A stretch of DNA of 64,000 nt, taken from the NCBI RefSeq assembly GCF_001401155.1, contig NZ_LJRO01000117.1:82715-146714 (forward strand), in the 5' to 3' direction. Below are positions 38,172 through 47,470 of the stretch, piece by piece. The stretch comes from Pseudomonas tremae. GTDB taxonomy: Bacteria; Pseudomonadota; Gammaproteobacteria; Pseudomonadales; Pseudomonadaceae. Within the stretch, counting starts at the first letter, position 1; every line of letters begins with the position of its first letter. The notes under the pieces are model-generated. The model searched no databases. It saw nothing but the letters and a program-made list of their open reading frames with translations, and was not told the DNA's origin. A program made the position numbers and the translations under genes.

Positions 38172-39335
38172 ATGCTTAGAAAAACCCTGATTGCGACATG
38201 GTGTACCGCTGCCATTCTGAGCCTGCCGATGACGGCCAGCGCTGCTACGCAAGAATACAAAAGCGAGCAGGGCACAGTGACGGTCAGCTCTGTGGCTGAA
38301 GGGCTGAACCATCCATGGGCGCTGGCGTTTCTTCCGGACAAACAGGGCATGCTGGTGACAGAACGATCCGGCAACCTGCGCTTGGTATCGGCTGACGGCA
38401 AGTTGTCCGGTCCGCTTTCCGGCGTGCCGGAAGTCTGGGCGCAGAAGCAGGGAGGCCTGCTCGATGTTGTGTTGTCGCCAGAATTCGCCAAGGACCGCAT
38501 GGTGTACCTGACTTACTCCGAAGGCAGCGGCAAGACCCCCGCCGAGGGCGATACTGCTGGCACGGCGGCAGGTCGTGGTCGTCTTTCGGCTGACATGACC
38601 CGACTGGAAGACTTTGAAGTCATCTTCCGCCAGGAGCCCAAGCTGTCGGTCGGCAACCATTTTGGCGCGCGAATGGTCTTTGATCGCGACGGCTACCTGT
38701 TTATCGCGTTGGGCGAGAACAATAATCGATCTGCCTCACAGGATCTGGACAAGCTGCAAGGCAAGGTCGTGCGCCTTTATTCGGACGGCAGCGTGCCGAA
38801 AGACAACCCTTTTGTGGGGCAGAAAAACGTCCGGCCTGAAATATGGTCCTATGGCCATCGCAACCCACAGGGTGCAGCGCTCAACCCGTGGACCGGGACT
38901 GTATGGATCAACGAACACGGCCCCAAGGGCGGCGACGAATTGAACATTATCGAGCGGGGTCAGAATTACGGCTGGCCGCTCGCGACTCACGGTATCAATT
39001 ATTCGGGTGAGCCGATCCCTGAGGCCAAGGGCAAGTTTGTCGAAGGCACCAAGGTGCCGTTTCAGGTCTGGGAAGTGTCACCGGGCATCAGCGGCATGGC
39101 GTTCTACGACCACAGCCTTATCAAGGCATGGGACCACAATCTGTTCATCGGCGCGCTGGCCACTCAAGAGTTGATCAGGCTGCAATTTGACGGCGACAAG
39201 ATTGTTCATGAAGAACGACTGTTGAAAGACATGAAGCAGCGTATTCGAGACGTGCGTCAGGGGCCGGACGGTTATTTGTATGTGTTGACCGATGAAGATA
39301 ATGGCAGCGTACTGAAGGTCGGGCTGGCTAAATAA
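38172..39335 (+). CDS. PQQ-dependent aldose sugar dehydrogenase (YliI/Asd-like)
   Basis: 387 residues from ATG 38172 with AAGGA eight bases upstream; the open frame reaching back to 37890 runs through the previous gene. Signal peptide to ASA. Six-bladed propeller family motifs: GLNHPWALAFLPD, GGLLDVVLSPEF, GARMVFDRDGYLFIALGE, SYGHRNPQGAALNP, NEHGPKGGDELNIIE and NYGWPLATHG. Periplasmic oxidation of aldoses with PQQ. A clear terminator follows. Confidence 0.9.
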   Translation: MLRKTLIATWCTAAILSLPMTASAATQEYKSEQGTVTVSSVAEGLNHPWALAFLPDKQGMLVTERSGNLRLVSADGKLSGPLSGVPEVWAQKQGGLLDVVLSPEFAKDRMVYLTYSEGSGKTPAEGDTAGTAAGRGRLSADMTRLEDFEVIFRQEPKLSVGNHFGARMVFDRDGYLFIALGENNNRSASQDLDKLQGKVVRLYSDGSVPKDNPFVGQKNVRPEIWSYGHRNPQGAALNPWTGTVWINEHGPKGGDELNIIERGQNYGWPLATHGINYSGEPIPEAKGKFVEGTKVPFQVWEVSPGISGMAFYDHSLIKAWDHNLFIGALATQELIRLQFDGDKIVHEERLLKDMKQRIRDVRQGPDGYLYVLTDEDNGSVLKVGLAK

Positions 39336-39378
39336 TAACTCATGATGATTAAGTAATAGAACGCTAAGGCTTTAACTG

Positions 39379-39410
39379 AAAATTCCCACAATAACGTGGG
39401 AATTTTCTTA
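39379..39410 (+). terminator. intrinsic terminator after sugar dehydrogenase
   Basis: AAAATTCCCAC (39379-39389), six-base loop, GTGGGAATTTT (39396-39406) followed by CTTA. The A/T flanks make it usable in both directions, serving the convergent PepSY gene as well. Confidence 0.78.
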
Positions 39411-39442
39411 TCTGCACTGTAGGCAACTAGAAGATCGCTGGA

Positions 39443-39751
39443 TCAATGGTCTTCTGCGTCACGAACTACTTTGCCGGTTTTGGCATCAACATCGTAGTTC
39501 CATTCAACACGGTTAGGGCCCTTCAACTCGATCTGGTAGACAAGCTGGCCAGTGATGGTTTTGTCCAGTTCGGTATCATGGATCGTGAAGCCTGGGTGTG
39601 CTGCGAGGGCCTGTTTGTTGAACTGTTCAAAGTCGCCCACTGTGCCAGCCTTGTGCAGGCGTACTACTTCATCGGGGCCGATATCGGCTTGGGCAACACC
39701 GGCAGCCGCAGTGAGGGCGGCGGCAGCGAAGAGGGCAGGCATAAATTTCAT
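39443..39751 (-). CDS. PepSY domain periplasmic protein
   Basis: 102 residues with signal peptide (AAALTAAAGVAQA). ALAAHPGFTIHDTELDKTIT, LVYQIELKG and WNYDVDAKTGKVVRDAEDH form a single PepSY domain. Small PepSY proteins are thought to inhibit or bind other periplasmic proteins or regulate them. AAGGAA precedes the ATG. Monocistronic. Confidence 0.85.
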   Translation of the reverse strand: MKFMPALFAAAALTAAAGVAQADIGPDEVVRLHKAGTVGDFEQFNKQALAAHPGFTIHDTELDKTITGQLVYQIELKGPNRVEWNYDVDAKTGKVVRDAEDH

Positions 39752-40048
39752 AAGGTATTCCTTCTGATTGATCTGTTTTTAAATGATTCATGACGCGCTG
39801 ATTCGTTCAGCGGTTTTGTTGCGTCCAGATTAGCCATACTTACTTAATTCACGCTTAATTATTCTGCCGCGTATCATTTGTGGCGTCCGTGTTTGTTGCC
39901 TATTGTGTCAGCCACGTTTTCAGTGCCCTTTGTTTATAGTCGATCGCCACGTAAAGGTTGAAAAAAACCGGCAGTGAACGTAAAAGGTTGCCCCCTGCCG
40001 GAAGGTGCATCGCGTCTGTCCAGGCGCTGTCCTTGCGGAGTCTTATCG

Positions 40049-42223
40049 ATGAGTGCGTCCAACCGACCTGCCGTGCGTTACGCCTGGCATCTGCTGCCTT
40101 TGGGCATGGCCGTCGCCTCGCCGTTGCTGGCGGCCGAGCCGCTCAGCCTGGAGGCAGTCAATGTGACCGGCTTCAGCGAGCAGGAGAGTACTTCCGATTA
40201 CAGGGCCGGCAGGGCCTCGGTCGGCGGGTTTGAGCAGGCATCATTGCTGGACACGCCTGCGTCGGTTTCGGTGTTCACCGAAGCGCTGATCAAGGACCGT
40301 CAGGCAAAACTGCTGAGTGATGTGCTGCGCAATGACGCCTCGGTGGGCGACGGGTACGCGCCGGTGGGGTATTACGAAAATTTCGTGGTGCGCGGTTTTT
40401 CGCTGAATGCGGCCAACAGTTATCGCATCAATGGCCGGAGCATTGCCGGTGAACAGAACGTGGCGCTGGAGAACAAGCAGCAGGTCGAATTGCTAAAGGG
40501 TTTGTCTGGCCTGCAAAGTGGCGTTTCAGAGCCAGGCGGAGTCATCAACTACCAGACCAAACGGGCGCAGGATGTTCGCTCCGTAACGGTCTCGACCAAT
40601 GAGCACGGTGAGCGTTACCTCGCGACCGACGTCGGTGGCTGGTTCGGCAGTGAGCAGCAGTTCGGCTTGCGCGTGAATCTGGCGCATGAGGATATTCGTT
40701 CCTACGTGCAGCACGCCGACGGTCAGCGTGACTTCGCTTCGCTGGCCTTCGACTGGAACATCAGCGAACGCGCCTTGCTGCAACTGGACGTCGAATACCA
40801 GAACAAGGAACAGCGTTCGGTGCCCGGTTATCAACTGTTGGGCGGTACAACGCTGCCCCATGATGCCTCGCCACGCAAACTGCTGGGCTATCAGAACTGG
40901 TCCAGTCCGGTGGGTATGGAATCGCTGAACATGAACGGGCGCTTCGAATACCAGTTCAACGACAGCTGGAAGGGCAGTCTCAGCGCATCGCGCAGCCGGG
41001 TGGTGATCTATGACTACAGCGCCTTTGCCTGGGGTTGCTATGGTTCGGCCAGTTGTGCGGCTGAGGCGGTGCCCAACCACTTCAGCGCCGAGGGGGGTTA
41101 TGACATCTATGATTTCCGCAGCCCTGACGATACGCGTCGCAATGACGAGATCGAGGCGGCCATGTCCGGAGTGTTCAGCACCGGTTCGCTGGCGCATCAA
41201 CTGACCTTCGGCAGCAGCGCCTACCGCCGAACCGTGGACACGCGCGGAACCTTCAACGAGCTTGTGGGCTCTGGCAACATCAATCAATCGTCAGTGCCGG
41301 TCGAACCGTCCGGCCTGCCACTGCCGCACACCGAGCGGCGTCTGGACAGCCGCCAGTACGGGCTTTTTGTCATTGACCGGATAAGCTTCGACGAGCATTG
41401 GCAAACCGTGCTGGGCGGGCGCCAGGTGCGGCTCGACGAGCAGGCGTTTGCCGAGGACGGCAGCGAAGCGCGCCACACCGAGCGCTATGTGTTCCTGCCG
41501 CAGGCGGCGCTGATCTACAAACCGGTCGACAATGTTTCGCTCTACACGAGCTACAGCAAGGGCCTTTCGCTGGGCGGGACAGCGGCGTGGTTCACCACCA
41601 ACGCCAGCGAAATCCTCGCGCCGACTGTATCGCGACAGCTGGAGGCGGGCATCAAGTACGACTGGCAACGCATGAGCCTGACTGCTGCGCTGTTTCAGGC
41701 CCGTCAGGCTTATCAGTATTCCCGGCCCAATGACGACGGCACGTTTACCTACGTCCAGCAGGGCGAGCAGAAAAACACCGGGCTGGAGCTTGGCGCGAGT
41801 GGCTGGCTGACCGAGCGCCTGCAGATTTCAGCCAGCGCAGCGGCCATCCGGTCCAGAGTCGACAGCAGTGGTACTGATGCCTATGAAGGTCATCAAACGC
41901 TCAACGTGCCTGAGTACCGGGGTACGCTGCAAGCCGATTACAGCCTGCCGATTCGCGGCCTGGCGTTGCTCGGCGGAGTGCAGTACAGCGCCAGCAAATA
42001 CGCTGACCGTGAAGGCTCGGTACAGGTCAGCGACTACGCGCTGTTCAACATCGGCAGTCGGTACAGCACCAAGGTGAGCGGGTACGACACCGTGCTGCGC
42101 CTTACCGTCGACAACCTGTTCGACAAGCGCTACTGGCGCGATGCAGGCGAGTACCTGGGCGACGACTATCTGTTCATGGGCGCCCCCAGAACCGCCAGGC
42201 TGTCTGCGTCGATCAATTTCTAA
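40049..42223 (+). CDS. TonB-dependent siderophore receptor
   Basis: 724 residues from ATG 40049 (GGAG eight bases upstream); a GTG at 39974 adds 25 unsupported residues. Signal peptide to LLAA, TonB-box-like LEAVNVTG, plug about 60-190 (DTPASVSVFTEALIKDRQ, VVRGFSLNAANSYRINGRS, LKGLSGLQSGVSEPGGVINY), 22-strand barrel, ending ARLSASINF with C-terminal Phe. Outer-membrane ferric-siderophore uptake inferred; ligand unknown. No convincing Fur box seen upstream. Confidence 0.9.
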   Translation: MSASNRPAVRYAWHLLPLGMAVASPLLAAEPLSLEAVNVTGFSEQESTSDYRAGRASVGGFEQASLLDTPASVSVFTEALIKDRQAKLLSDVLRNDASVGDGYAPVGYYENFVVRGFSLNAANSYRINGRSIAGEQNVALENKQQVELLKGLSGLQSGVSEPGGVINYQTKRAQDVRSVTVSTNEHGERYLATDVGGWFGSEQQFGLRVNLAHEDIRSYVQHADGQRDFASLAFDWNISERALLQLDVEYQNKEQRSVPGYQLLGGTTLPHDASPRKLLGYQNWSSPVGMESLNMNGRFEYQFNDSWKGSLSASRSRVVIYDYSAFAWGCYGSASCAAEAVPNHFSAEGGYDIYDFRSPDDTRRNDEIEAAMSGVFSTGSLAHQLTFGSSAYRRTVDTRGTFNELVGSGNINQSSVPVEPSGLPLPHTERRLDSRQYGLFVIDRISFDEHWQTVLGGRQVRLDEQAFAEDGSEARHTERYVFLPQAALIYKPVDNVSLYTSYSKGLSLGGTAAWFTTNASEILAPTVSRQLEAGIKYDWQRMSLTAALFQARQAYQYSRPNDDGTFTYVQQGEQKNTGLELGASGWLTERLQISASAAAIRSRVDSSGTDAYEGHQTLNVPEYRGTLQADYSLPIRGLALLGGVQYSASKYADREGSVQVSDYALFNIGSRYSTKVSGYDTVLRLTVDNLFDKRYWRDAGEYLGDDYLFMGAPRTARLSASINF

Positions 42224-42352
42224 GCCTTGTATGTGCGGGGGCATGGGCTGAGGCCCGCACCGGAACTTCGCGGCACACACGCTTGCAAGCTTTGCTATTC
42301 TTCGCGCCCTGTGAGCGCGATGCGCTCTTTTCAGCCATGTTTCGGGGTCTTC

Positions 42353-43669
42353 ATGACGGCCATCGTTCAACCCGCTCCCCAACCCTTCAGCAAAGCCGAT
42401 TACAAGACCCTGAGCCTTGCGGCCCTGGGCGGGGCACTGGAAATCTACGACTTCATCATCTTCGTATTTTTCGCGCTGACCCTCAGCCAGCTGTTTTTCC
42501 CGCCTGACATGCCGGAGTGGCTACGCCTGCTGCAAAGCTTCGGGATCTTCGTGACCGGTTACCTTGCCCGGCCGCTTGGCGGGATAATGATGGCGCATTT
42601 TGCCGACCGCCTGGGACGCAAACGGGTATTCAGCCTCAGCATCCTCATGATGGCGCTGCCTTGCCTGTTGATCGGCATCATGCCCACCTACGCACAGATC
42701 GGCTATTGGGCACCCGTAGTGTTGTTGGCATTGCGTATCCTGCAAGGCGCGGCGGTCGGTGGCGAAGTGCCTAGTGCCTGGGCCTTCGTGGCGGAACACG
42801 CGCCCACGGGGCATCGGGGTTATGCACTCGGGGTGCTGCAGGCGGGCCTGACCTTCGGGTATCTGCTCGGTGCGTTGACCGCAACCTGGCTGGCGCGGGT
42901 CTTCAGCCCGGCAGAAATTCTCGAGTGGGCCTGGCGTATCCCTTTTTTGTTAGGGGGCGTATTTGGAGTGGTGAGTGTCTGGCTCCGTCGCTGGTTGAGT
43001 GAAACGCCGGTGTTCATGGCCATGCACGCCCAGCGTGAAGGCATGACAGAACTGCCGCTGAGCCAGGTCTTGCGCAATCACCGACGCTCCCTGCTGCCCG
43101 CCGCACTGCTGACCTTCGTGCTGACTTCTGCAGTGGTCATATTGGTAGTCATTACCCCTACGGTCATGCAGCAGCGTTTTGCTATCAGCGCAAGCCAGAC
43201 ATTCGCCCTCAGCGCTCTGGGCATCGTCTTTCTCAATATTGGCTGCGTGCTGGCCGGCATGCTGGTCGATCGTATCGGTGCCTGGCGCGGGGTGATGATC
43301 TACAGCCTGCTGCTGCCTGTGGGGATCGGCGTGCTTTACGCCAGCCTCATCCAGAATTGGCTGCCACTGGGTATCGCCTACGCCATTGCCGGCCTCGGTT
43401 GTGGAATCGTCGGTGTGGTGCCCTCGGTAATGGTCGGACTGTTCCCTGCTCACATCCGTGTATCGGGTATTTCCTTCACTTACAACATCGCCTACGCCTT
43501 CTGGGCAAGTATCACGCCGCTGATGCTCATCGCGTTGATGCCCTGGAATCTGTGGATCTGCGTGCTGTTCAGTCTGATCATGGGCATTGTGGGGCTGGTC
43601 ACTGCTGCAGTGTTCGGGCTGCATCATGGAACCCGGGTAGATGACTCCGCAAGCTGCAACGCCCGATAA
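42353..43669 (+). CDS. MFS transporter, metabolite:H+ symporter (MHS) type
   Basis: 438 residues from ATG 42353; the open frame upstream overlaps no RBS. Begins with LGGALEIYDFIIFVFFALTL, then MMAHFADRLGRKRVFSLSI (motif A) and RILQGAAVGGEVPSAWAFVA: the MHS family of carboxylate/osmolyte symporters such as citrate or proline/betaine carriers. Twelve TM segments. Substrate unknown. Starts 130 bp after the TonB receptor gene in the same direction. Confidence 0.85.
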   Translation: MTAIVQPAPQPFSKADYKTLSLAALGGALEIYDFIIFVFFALTLSQLFFPPDMPEWLRLLQSFGIFVTGYLARPLGGIMMAHFADRLGRKRVFSLSILMMALPCLLIGIMPTYAQIGYWAPVVLLALRILQGAAVGGEVPSAWAFVAEHAPTGHRGYALGVLQAGLTFGYLLGALTATWLARVFSPAEILEWAWRIPFLLGGVFGVVSVWLRRWLSETPVFMAMHAQREGMTELPLSQVLRNHRRSLLPAALLTFVLTSAVVILVVITPTVMQQRFAISASQTFALSALGIVFLNIGCVLAGMLVDRIGAWRGVMIYSLLLPVGIGVLYASLIQNWLPLGIAYAIAGLGCGIVGVVPSVMVGLFPAHIRVSGISFTYNIAYAFWASITPLMLIALMPWNLWICVLFSLIMGIVGLVTAAVFGLHHGTRVDDSASCNAR

Positions 43670-43711
43670 AAGCAGGCGAATTAGCGACAGTCTTGGCGTC
43701 CGCTTGAACAT

Positions 43712-43750
43712 GTGACGACAGCTGCTCACCTTCGTGAGAGTAGTCGTCAC
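43712..43750 (+). terminator. interrupted hairpin after MHS transporter
   Basis: Outer arms GTGACGAC (43712-43719) and GTCGTCAC (43743-43750), inner arms CTCAC (43725-43729) and GTGAG (43734-43738). Located 43 bases after the stop; no T-tract, so a factor-dependent or stabilising structure is as likely as a terminator. Confidence 0.5.
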
Positions 43751-44178
43751 ATAACAGATATCAACAACGTTACGTCTCAATCGTTATTCAATTGTAACAA
43801 CTGATTGTAATTCCGAGTGCTCAAGTCTATCTTGCGCCTGTCTATTTACGCATGTTTCCAAATGGCTGTAGTGCAGAATCGGTACAGTACGGATTTACTT
43901 GTACTGGCTGCTTTTTCACGACGTCTATAAGTGGGCTCGTAGTCATTATGCTTGGTGTTATGTAGGAGCTTTCTTTGTTGTATGGCTGCTTGTAAGAACC
44001 TTCTTACCTTCAGAAGTATGGTTTCTGGATGGCTAGCCAAGCCGCAGATCGACCTGCGAAAACAATTCTAAATAAAGTGATCTCTGTGCCGATTCAGTAA
44101 TCAAGTCATGGAGGACAGATGTAAGAAGCATCCTACAAAAATTTGCCTTCAGGCAAAACGATGGTGAGAGGGAATATC
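43751..44178. promoter_or_regulatory. AT-rich regulatory region with palindromes upstream of LuxR-type gene
   Basis: About 430 bases, AT-richer than the flanks, no gene seen. It contains the palindrome GTAAGAA-CC-TTCTTAC (43992-44007), a second TGTAAGAAG motif near 44120, and a short hairpin TTTGCC/GGCAAA at about 44143-44158 just before the start codon. These may be operators for the following HTH protein or a leader structure. Confidence 0.4.
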
Positions 44179-44397
44179 ATGTCGGTGACAATCAGAGAAC
44201 AAGAAGTGCTTGGTCTGTTGCTGCAGGGCTGTACCAACAAGGAGATCGCCAGGCAACTTAGTATCAGTGACTATACGGTGCGTGATCACGTGTCTTCGCT
44301 GCTCAGAAAAAACCAGGTAAGAACACGCGTTGAGCTCATGGCGCGGTGTGTTTCTGTATTACTGCCTCAGAAAAACTTTGACCCCCTACATCTGTAG
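44179..44397 (+). CDS. stand-alone LuxR-type HTH regulator
   Basis: 72 residues from ATG 44179, with GAGAGGG upstream; other in-frame starts at 44143 (TTG) and 44161 (ATG) are less supported. The whole protein is one GerE/LuxR HTH: IREQEVLGLLLQGCTNKEIA, RQLSISDYTVRDHVSSLLRK and VRTRVELMAR. No receiver or autoinducer domain. Probably a DNA-binding regulator of the neighbouring genes; no hrp box or other known control site seen. Confidence 0.82.
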   Translation: MSVTIREQEVLGLLLQGCTNKEIARQLSISDYTVRDHVSSLLRKNQVRTRVELMARCVSVLLPQKNFDPLHL

Positions 44398-44608
44398 GAT
44401 TGTGTCGCGTTTCAGTCCCTCCATAATAAGTCCTGCCATCCCTGTGGTTTGTTAGTGCGGCCAGCGCAGTGCCAACATTGTCAGGCAGGTATGAAAAAAC
44501 TGGCTGTATGGCCGCTGCACGGGCAGCCATCCGGCGGGTTATTCGAAGAACGTAGCGTTAAAAAACCAGCCTGTACGATCAATCCGTCAACGTTAAAAGG
44601 AGCAACTC

Positions 44609-45328
44609 ATGACTGTTTGTTTTCTTCGGAGCGAATCAGAATCCGATCAGTCATTGCGGCTGGACCCGCATCGGCCAGGCTTGAATCTGACGAATAACTT
44701 CCATCGCCTCGCAACCCGGCAGGCCGCACTTTCCGTGGCGCAGTTGGTCGAGCAGCAAGCAAGGCTGTGTGGCCCCGTTGGCTTGTTCGTAAAGCTTTCT
44801 CGACAGCTTCGGTCATTGGGGCGCCAGTCGCCGCTGCTGGAGGACACAGAAAGGCTGAAAGGGCGCAAGCGTCAGTGGCTGGCCGAGCGGGCAGTGCAAT
44901 TCGCACTGGGCAAGAACTCCCGCCGACCCGGGGTGGACAACCCTTTCAAGGACATGCTGCGAGAGGACCTGTGCTGCATGGTGTTCGATGATTCATCGCT
45001 GCACACGCTGGTCGAGCGTTACGCTGCCAGTGAAGCCCTGCGGCGTCAGGACAGCGAGTACTTCGTCAAACTCATCGCCACCACCCGAAACACCGTCGAG
45101 CGACGCATCGTCTTTCACGGGTTGCTCGAGCACTTTGACCGGCTGCTGCCCATCGAGAAGAGTATCTACCCATTTGATTACCGCGCTGTCCAGTTGGCCC
45201 ATCTGGAACAGGAAGAAGCACTGTACGGCAAGCTGATCATGGGACAGCCCATCACGGCGTTGCTGGAAGCGCATACACCCGAGTGGCTGCTGAATAATCT
45301 TTCCTCTTTTGAATTTTCGATTGATTAA
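44609..45328 (+). CDS. hypothetical cytoplasmic protein
   Basis: 239 residues preceded by AAAAGGAG and a good spacing to ATG 44609. Mostly helical, charged, no signal peptide or TM: FHRLATRQAALSVAQLVEQQ, LVERYAASEALRRQDSEYFV and HGLLEHFDRLLPIEKSIYPF. I do not recognise a family. Same direction as the LuxR-type gene, 211 bp downstream, so it may be its target. Confidence 0.65.
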   Translation: MTVCFLRSESESDQSLRLDPHRPGLNLTNNFHRLATRQAALSVAQLVEQQARLCGPVGLFVKLSRQLRSLGRQSPLLEDTERLKGRKRQWLAERAVQFALGKNSRRPGVDNPFKDMLREDLCCMVFDDSSLHTLVERYAASEALRRQDSEYFVKLIATTRNTVERRIVFHGLLEHFDRLLPIEKSIYPFDYRAVQLAHLEQEEALYGKLIMGQPITALLEAHTPEWLLNNLSSFEFSID

Positions 45329-45563
45329 AGAGGCGCTCTGCAAGTTGCAGTTCTCCCTGCTTATATCATTCAAGGAATGTAGGGCTTTTGCACGGTCAAG
45401 CATCTCCATGCATGGCAGTGGAAAGTGTTGCATGGCGTTTGTCTTTCTAAATGCATCAGCGGGTTTTTCTGCCAGAAGTGTCAGGTGGTTTTAATTCGAT
45501 AGAGTGAGTTCGACGTCTGGCGATAATCGTCATGTGTTCTAAAATAGATCAGGAGTCAACATC

Positions 45564-46097
45564 ATGCGAGTGATAAGCTCTGGGGCAGAGGCGGCAATAG
45601 CAGCACGGCAACTTGATAAAAAAATAGCGATGAAAATGCCCGCCTCTACTACTTCTTCAGCCCCTGTAAAATCTTCGGGCCCTTCTGTCACCATCAGCGG
45701 CGAGGCTCTTCTCAAACAAAGAGTCTTCGGCCTGGCAGACCCCAATCGCGCTGCACCAATGCCAGGTAAAGAACTGTTTGGAAGGAATCTCCAGAGCATC
45801 GCTTTTTTCAATCGTGATGACAGGCGTTTTCCTGGTAGCGTTTATGAGCGGGCTCAAGATCAAGGTACTGACCTGACTTATGTTGATCCGCCCGGATTAA
45901 GACTGGCTGGCTCCGGGGAAAAACGCCAACCCGACAACGACACTCAAGAACAAAGCGCTTCGGCTCGGAAAACCACAAAGCCAAAAGAAATAACCCTGGA
46001 AAGTCTGCGTGAAGACATGCGCAAGTCGTTCCTGAAGGCGATGGGGGTTGAAAGCTTCTCTTCTCTATTTGAACTGCTGTTCAAGAACAAGCGCTGA
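45564..46097 (+). CDS. hypothetical protein, Ser-rich N-terminus
   Basis: 177 residues with AGGAG eight to nine bases before ATG 45564. The first 45 residues are Ser/Ala/Lys-rich (MRVISSGAEAAIAARQLDKK, then ASTTSSAPVKSSGPS), followed by a disordered middle and a helical C-terminus (LESLREDMRKSFLKAMGVES). The N-terminal composition is reminiscent of type III secreted proteins, but no hrp box was found upstream, so that is only a suggestion. Function unknown. Confidence 0.6.
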   Translation: MRVISSGAEAAIAARQLDKKIAMKMPASTTSSAPVKSSGPSVTISGEALLKQRVFGLADPNRAAPMPGKELFGRNLQSIAFFNRDDRRFPGSVYERAQDQGTDLTYVDPPGLRLAGSGEKRQPDNDTQEQSASARKTTKPKEITLESLREDMRKSFLKAMGVESFSSLFELLFKNKR

Positions 46098-46101
46098 CTG
46101 A

Positions 46102-47178
46102 TCAGATTCCGGCGTTGACGACCTGGCATTCCTGCGGGGCATCTTTGGCGCTGACAATGCGGTTGCGGCCGGTGCTTTTGGCGAGGTAAAGCGCCTTGTC
46201 GGCCTCATGCAGCCATGAGGCTGCGTCGGACATTTCCGACATGTAGGCGGCAATGCCGATGCTGAGGCTGACCTTGAGATCGCAATGCCGTGAGTGGGTC
46301 ATCTTGTCGATGGCCAGACGCATGCGTTCGAGAGTTTCCCTCGCCTGGATCAGGCTGGTATCCGGCAGAATGACGCAAAACTCGTCCCCGCCACAGCGCC
46401 CTATCAAATCGGAATCGCGCAGGTTATCGAGCAGCGCTTCACTGATATTTTGCAACACCGTGTCGCCCATGATGTGGCCATAGGTGTCATTGACGACCTT
46501 GAAATGATCGATATCAATCAGCGCAATCACGCAATGCTGGTAAGCGTTCTGGCTCTTGGTGAACTCCAGATCAAGCAAGTCTTTCCAGGCGCCATGATTC
46601 AGAAGTCCGGTCAGGCTGTCGGTACGGCTCAGTTTGCGCAGGATGTTGCGGTGTTCACACAGTTTGAGGGTGACCTGATGGCTCAGCCAGCCGATGACGA
46701 TAGGGTAGATCACCAGCACCGGTACACAGGCGTAGATCTGCGCCATGTTGCCTTGCAGGTTGACGACCGGGTTGAGCAGTGCCAGCGAGATCAGCACCCC
46801 CAAGGCCTGTGCGAATATACCCTGGAACATCAGACGAGGACCTGCGGCAGCCATATTGTGCATGGCCATCATCGCGACGATCGTGACCACGGGCAGCAGG
46901 CTGAAGCCCATTGCCCCCATCCAGAAGCCGCCAAACAGCGAGTCGATCAACAAATTGCGCCATTCGGCTTCATAGGGCTGATGTGAGCGGCGTGCGATCT
47001 GATAGGCAATATGCGGCCACATCAATGCATTGAGCAGCGCCAGATACCAGACCCAGTGCGCAACATTGACGTAATACAAAGACACGGCGACAGTAAAAAA
47101 GCCAACGCTGACACCGAGTATCCTCGGGGCATAAATCCGCTTGGCGAATGCCAGTCCCCTGCGGTGATATGTGCTCAT
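46102..47178 (-). CDS. MASE2-GGDEF diguanylate cyclase (DgcC/AdrA-like)
   Basis: 358 residues. MASE2 membrane sensor with about five TMs in residues 15-175 (YAPRILGVSVGFFTVAVSLY), then GGDEF 190-350 with RCGGDEF intact and RDSD five residues upstream forming an RxxD product-inhibition site. Predicted active, feedback-inhibited c-di-GMP synthase in the inner membrane, similar in layout to AdrA/DgcC. Convergent with the hypothetical gene, whose stop is four bases away. Confidence 0.9.
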   Translation of the reverse strand: MSTYHRRGLAFAKRIYAPRILGVSVGFFTVAVSLYYVNVAHWVWYLALLNALMWPHIAYQIARRSHQPYEAEWRNLLIDSLFGGFWMGAMGFSLLPVVTIVAMMAMHNMAAAGPRLMFQGIFAQALGVLISLALLNPVVNLQGNMAQIYACVPVLVIYPIVIGWLSHQVTLKLCEHRNILRKLSRTDSLTGLLNHGAWKDLLDLEFTKSQNAYQHCVIALIDIDHFKVVNDTYGHIMGDTVLQNISEALLDNLRDSDLIGRCGGDEFCVILPDTSLIQARETLERMRLAIDKMTHSRHCDLKVSLSIGIAAYMSEMSDAASWLHEADKALYLAKSTGRNRIVSAKDAPQECQVVNAGI

Positions 47179-47470
47179 GGTTTCTTACCGGACATTGCTT
47201 TTGAATCGGCCCGACTTTCCTGCTCCGTGACCGAAAGGCAGGAGTTTGAGCGTTCGTTAGTGTCATGGGAAGAGTATTTTGCCGAAGAGCGTCAAATAAC
47301 TGCATATTGCAGAGGCTTGACTGTTTTAGAGTCAATTAACTGACAGAATATGGCTTTAAAACGGTTCAAAAATATGACGAAACATGCAGGAAGATGCACG
47401 ATTGAACATCAGGCCAATCTGGCTGTGTCGACAACCAGGTTGGCCGGTAATGCGTGAAGAGTAACTTGCG

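Noticed and set aside
39760..40048. Fur box upstream of the TonB-dependent receptor
   Set aside because: AT-rich stretches are present but none matches the 19-base consensus well enough to claim.
45330..45563. hrp box upstream of the Ser-rich 45564 product
   Set aside because: No GGAACC with a correctly spaced CCAC motif was found, so type III control is not supported.
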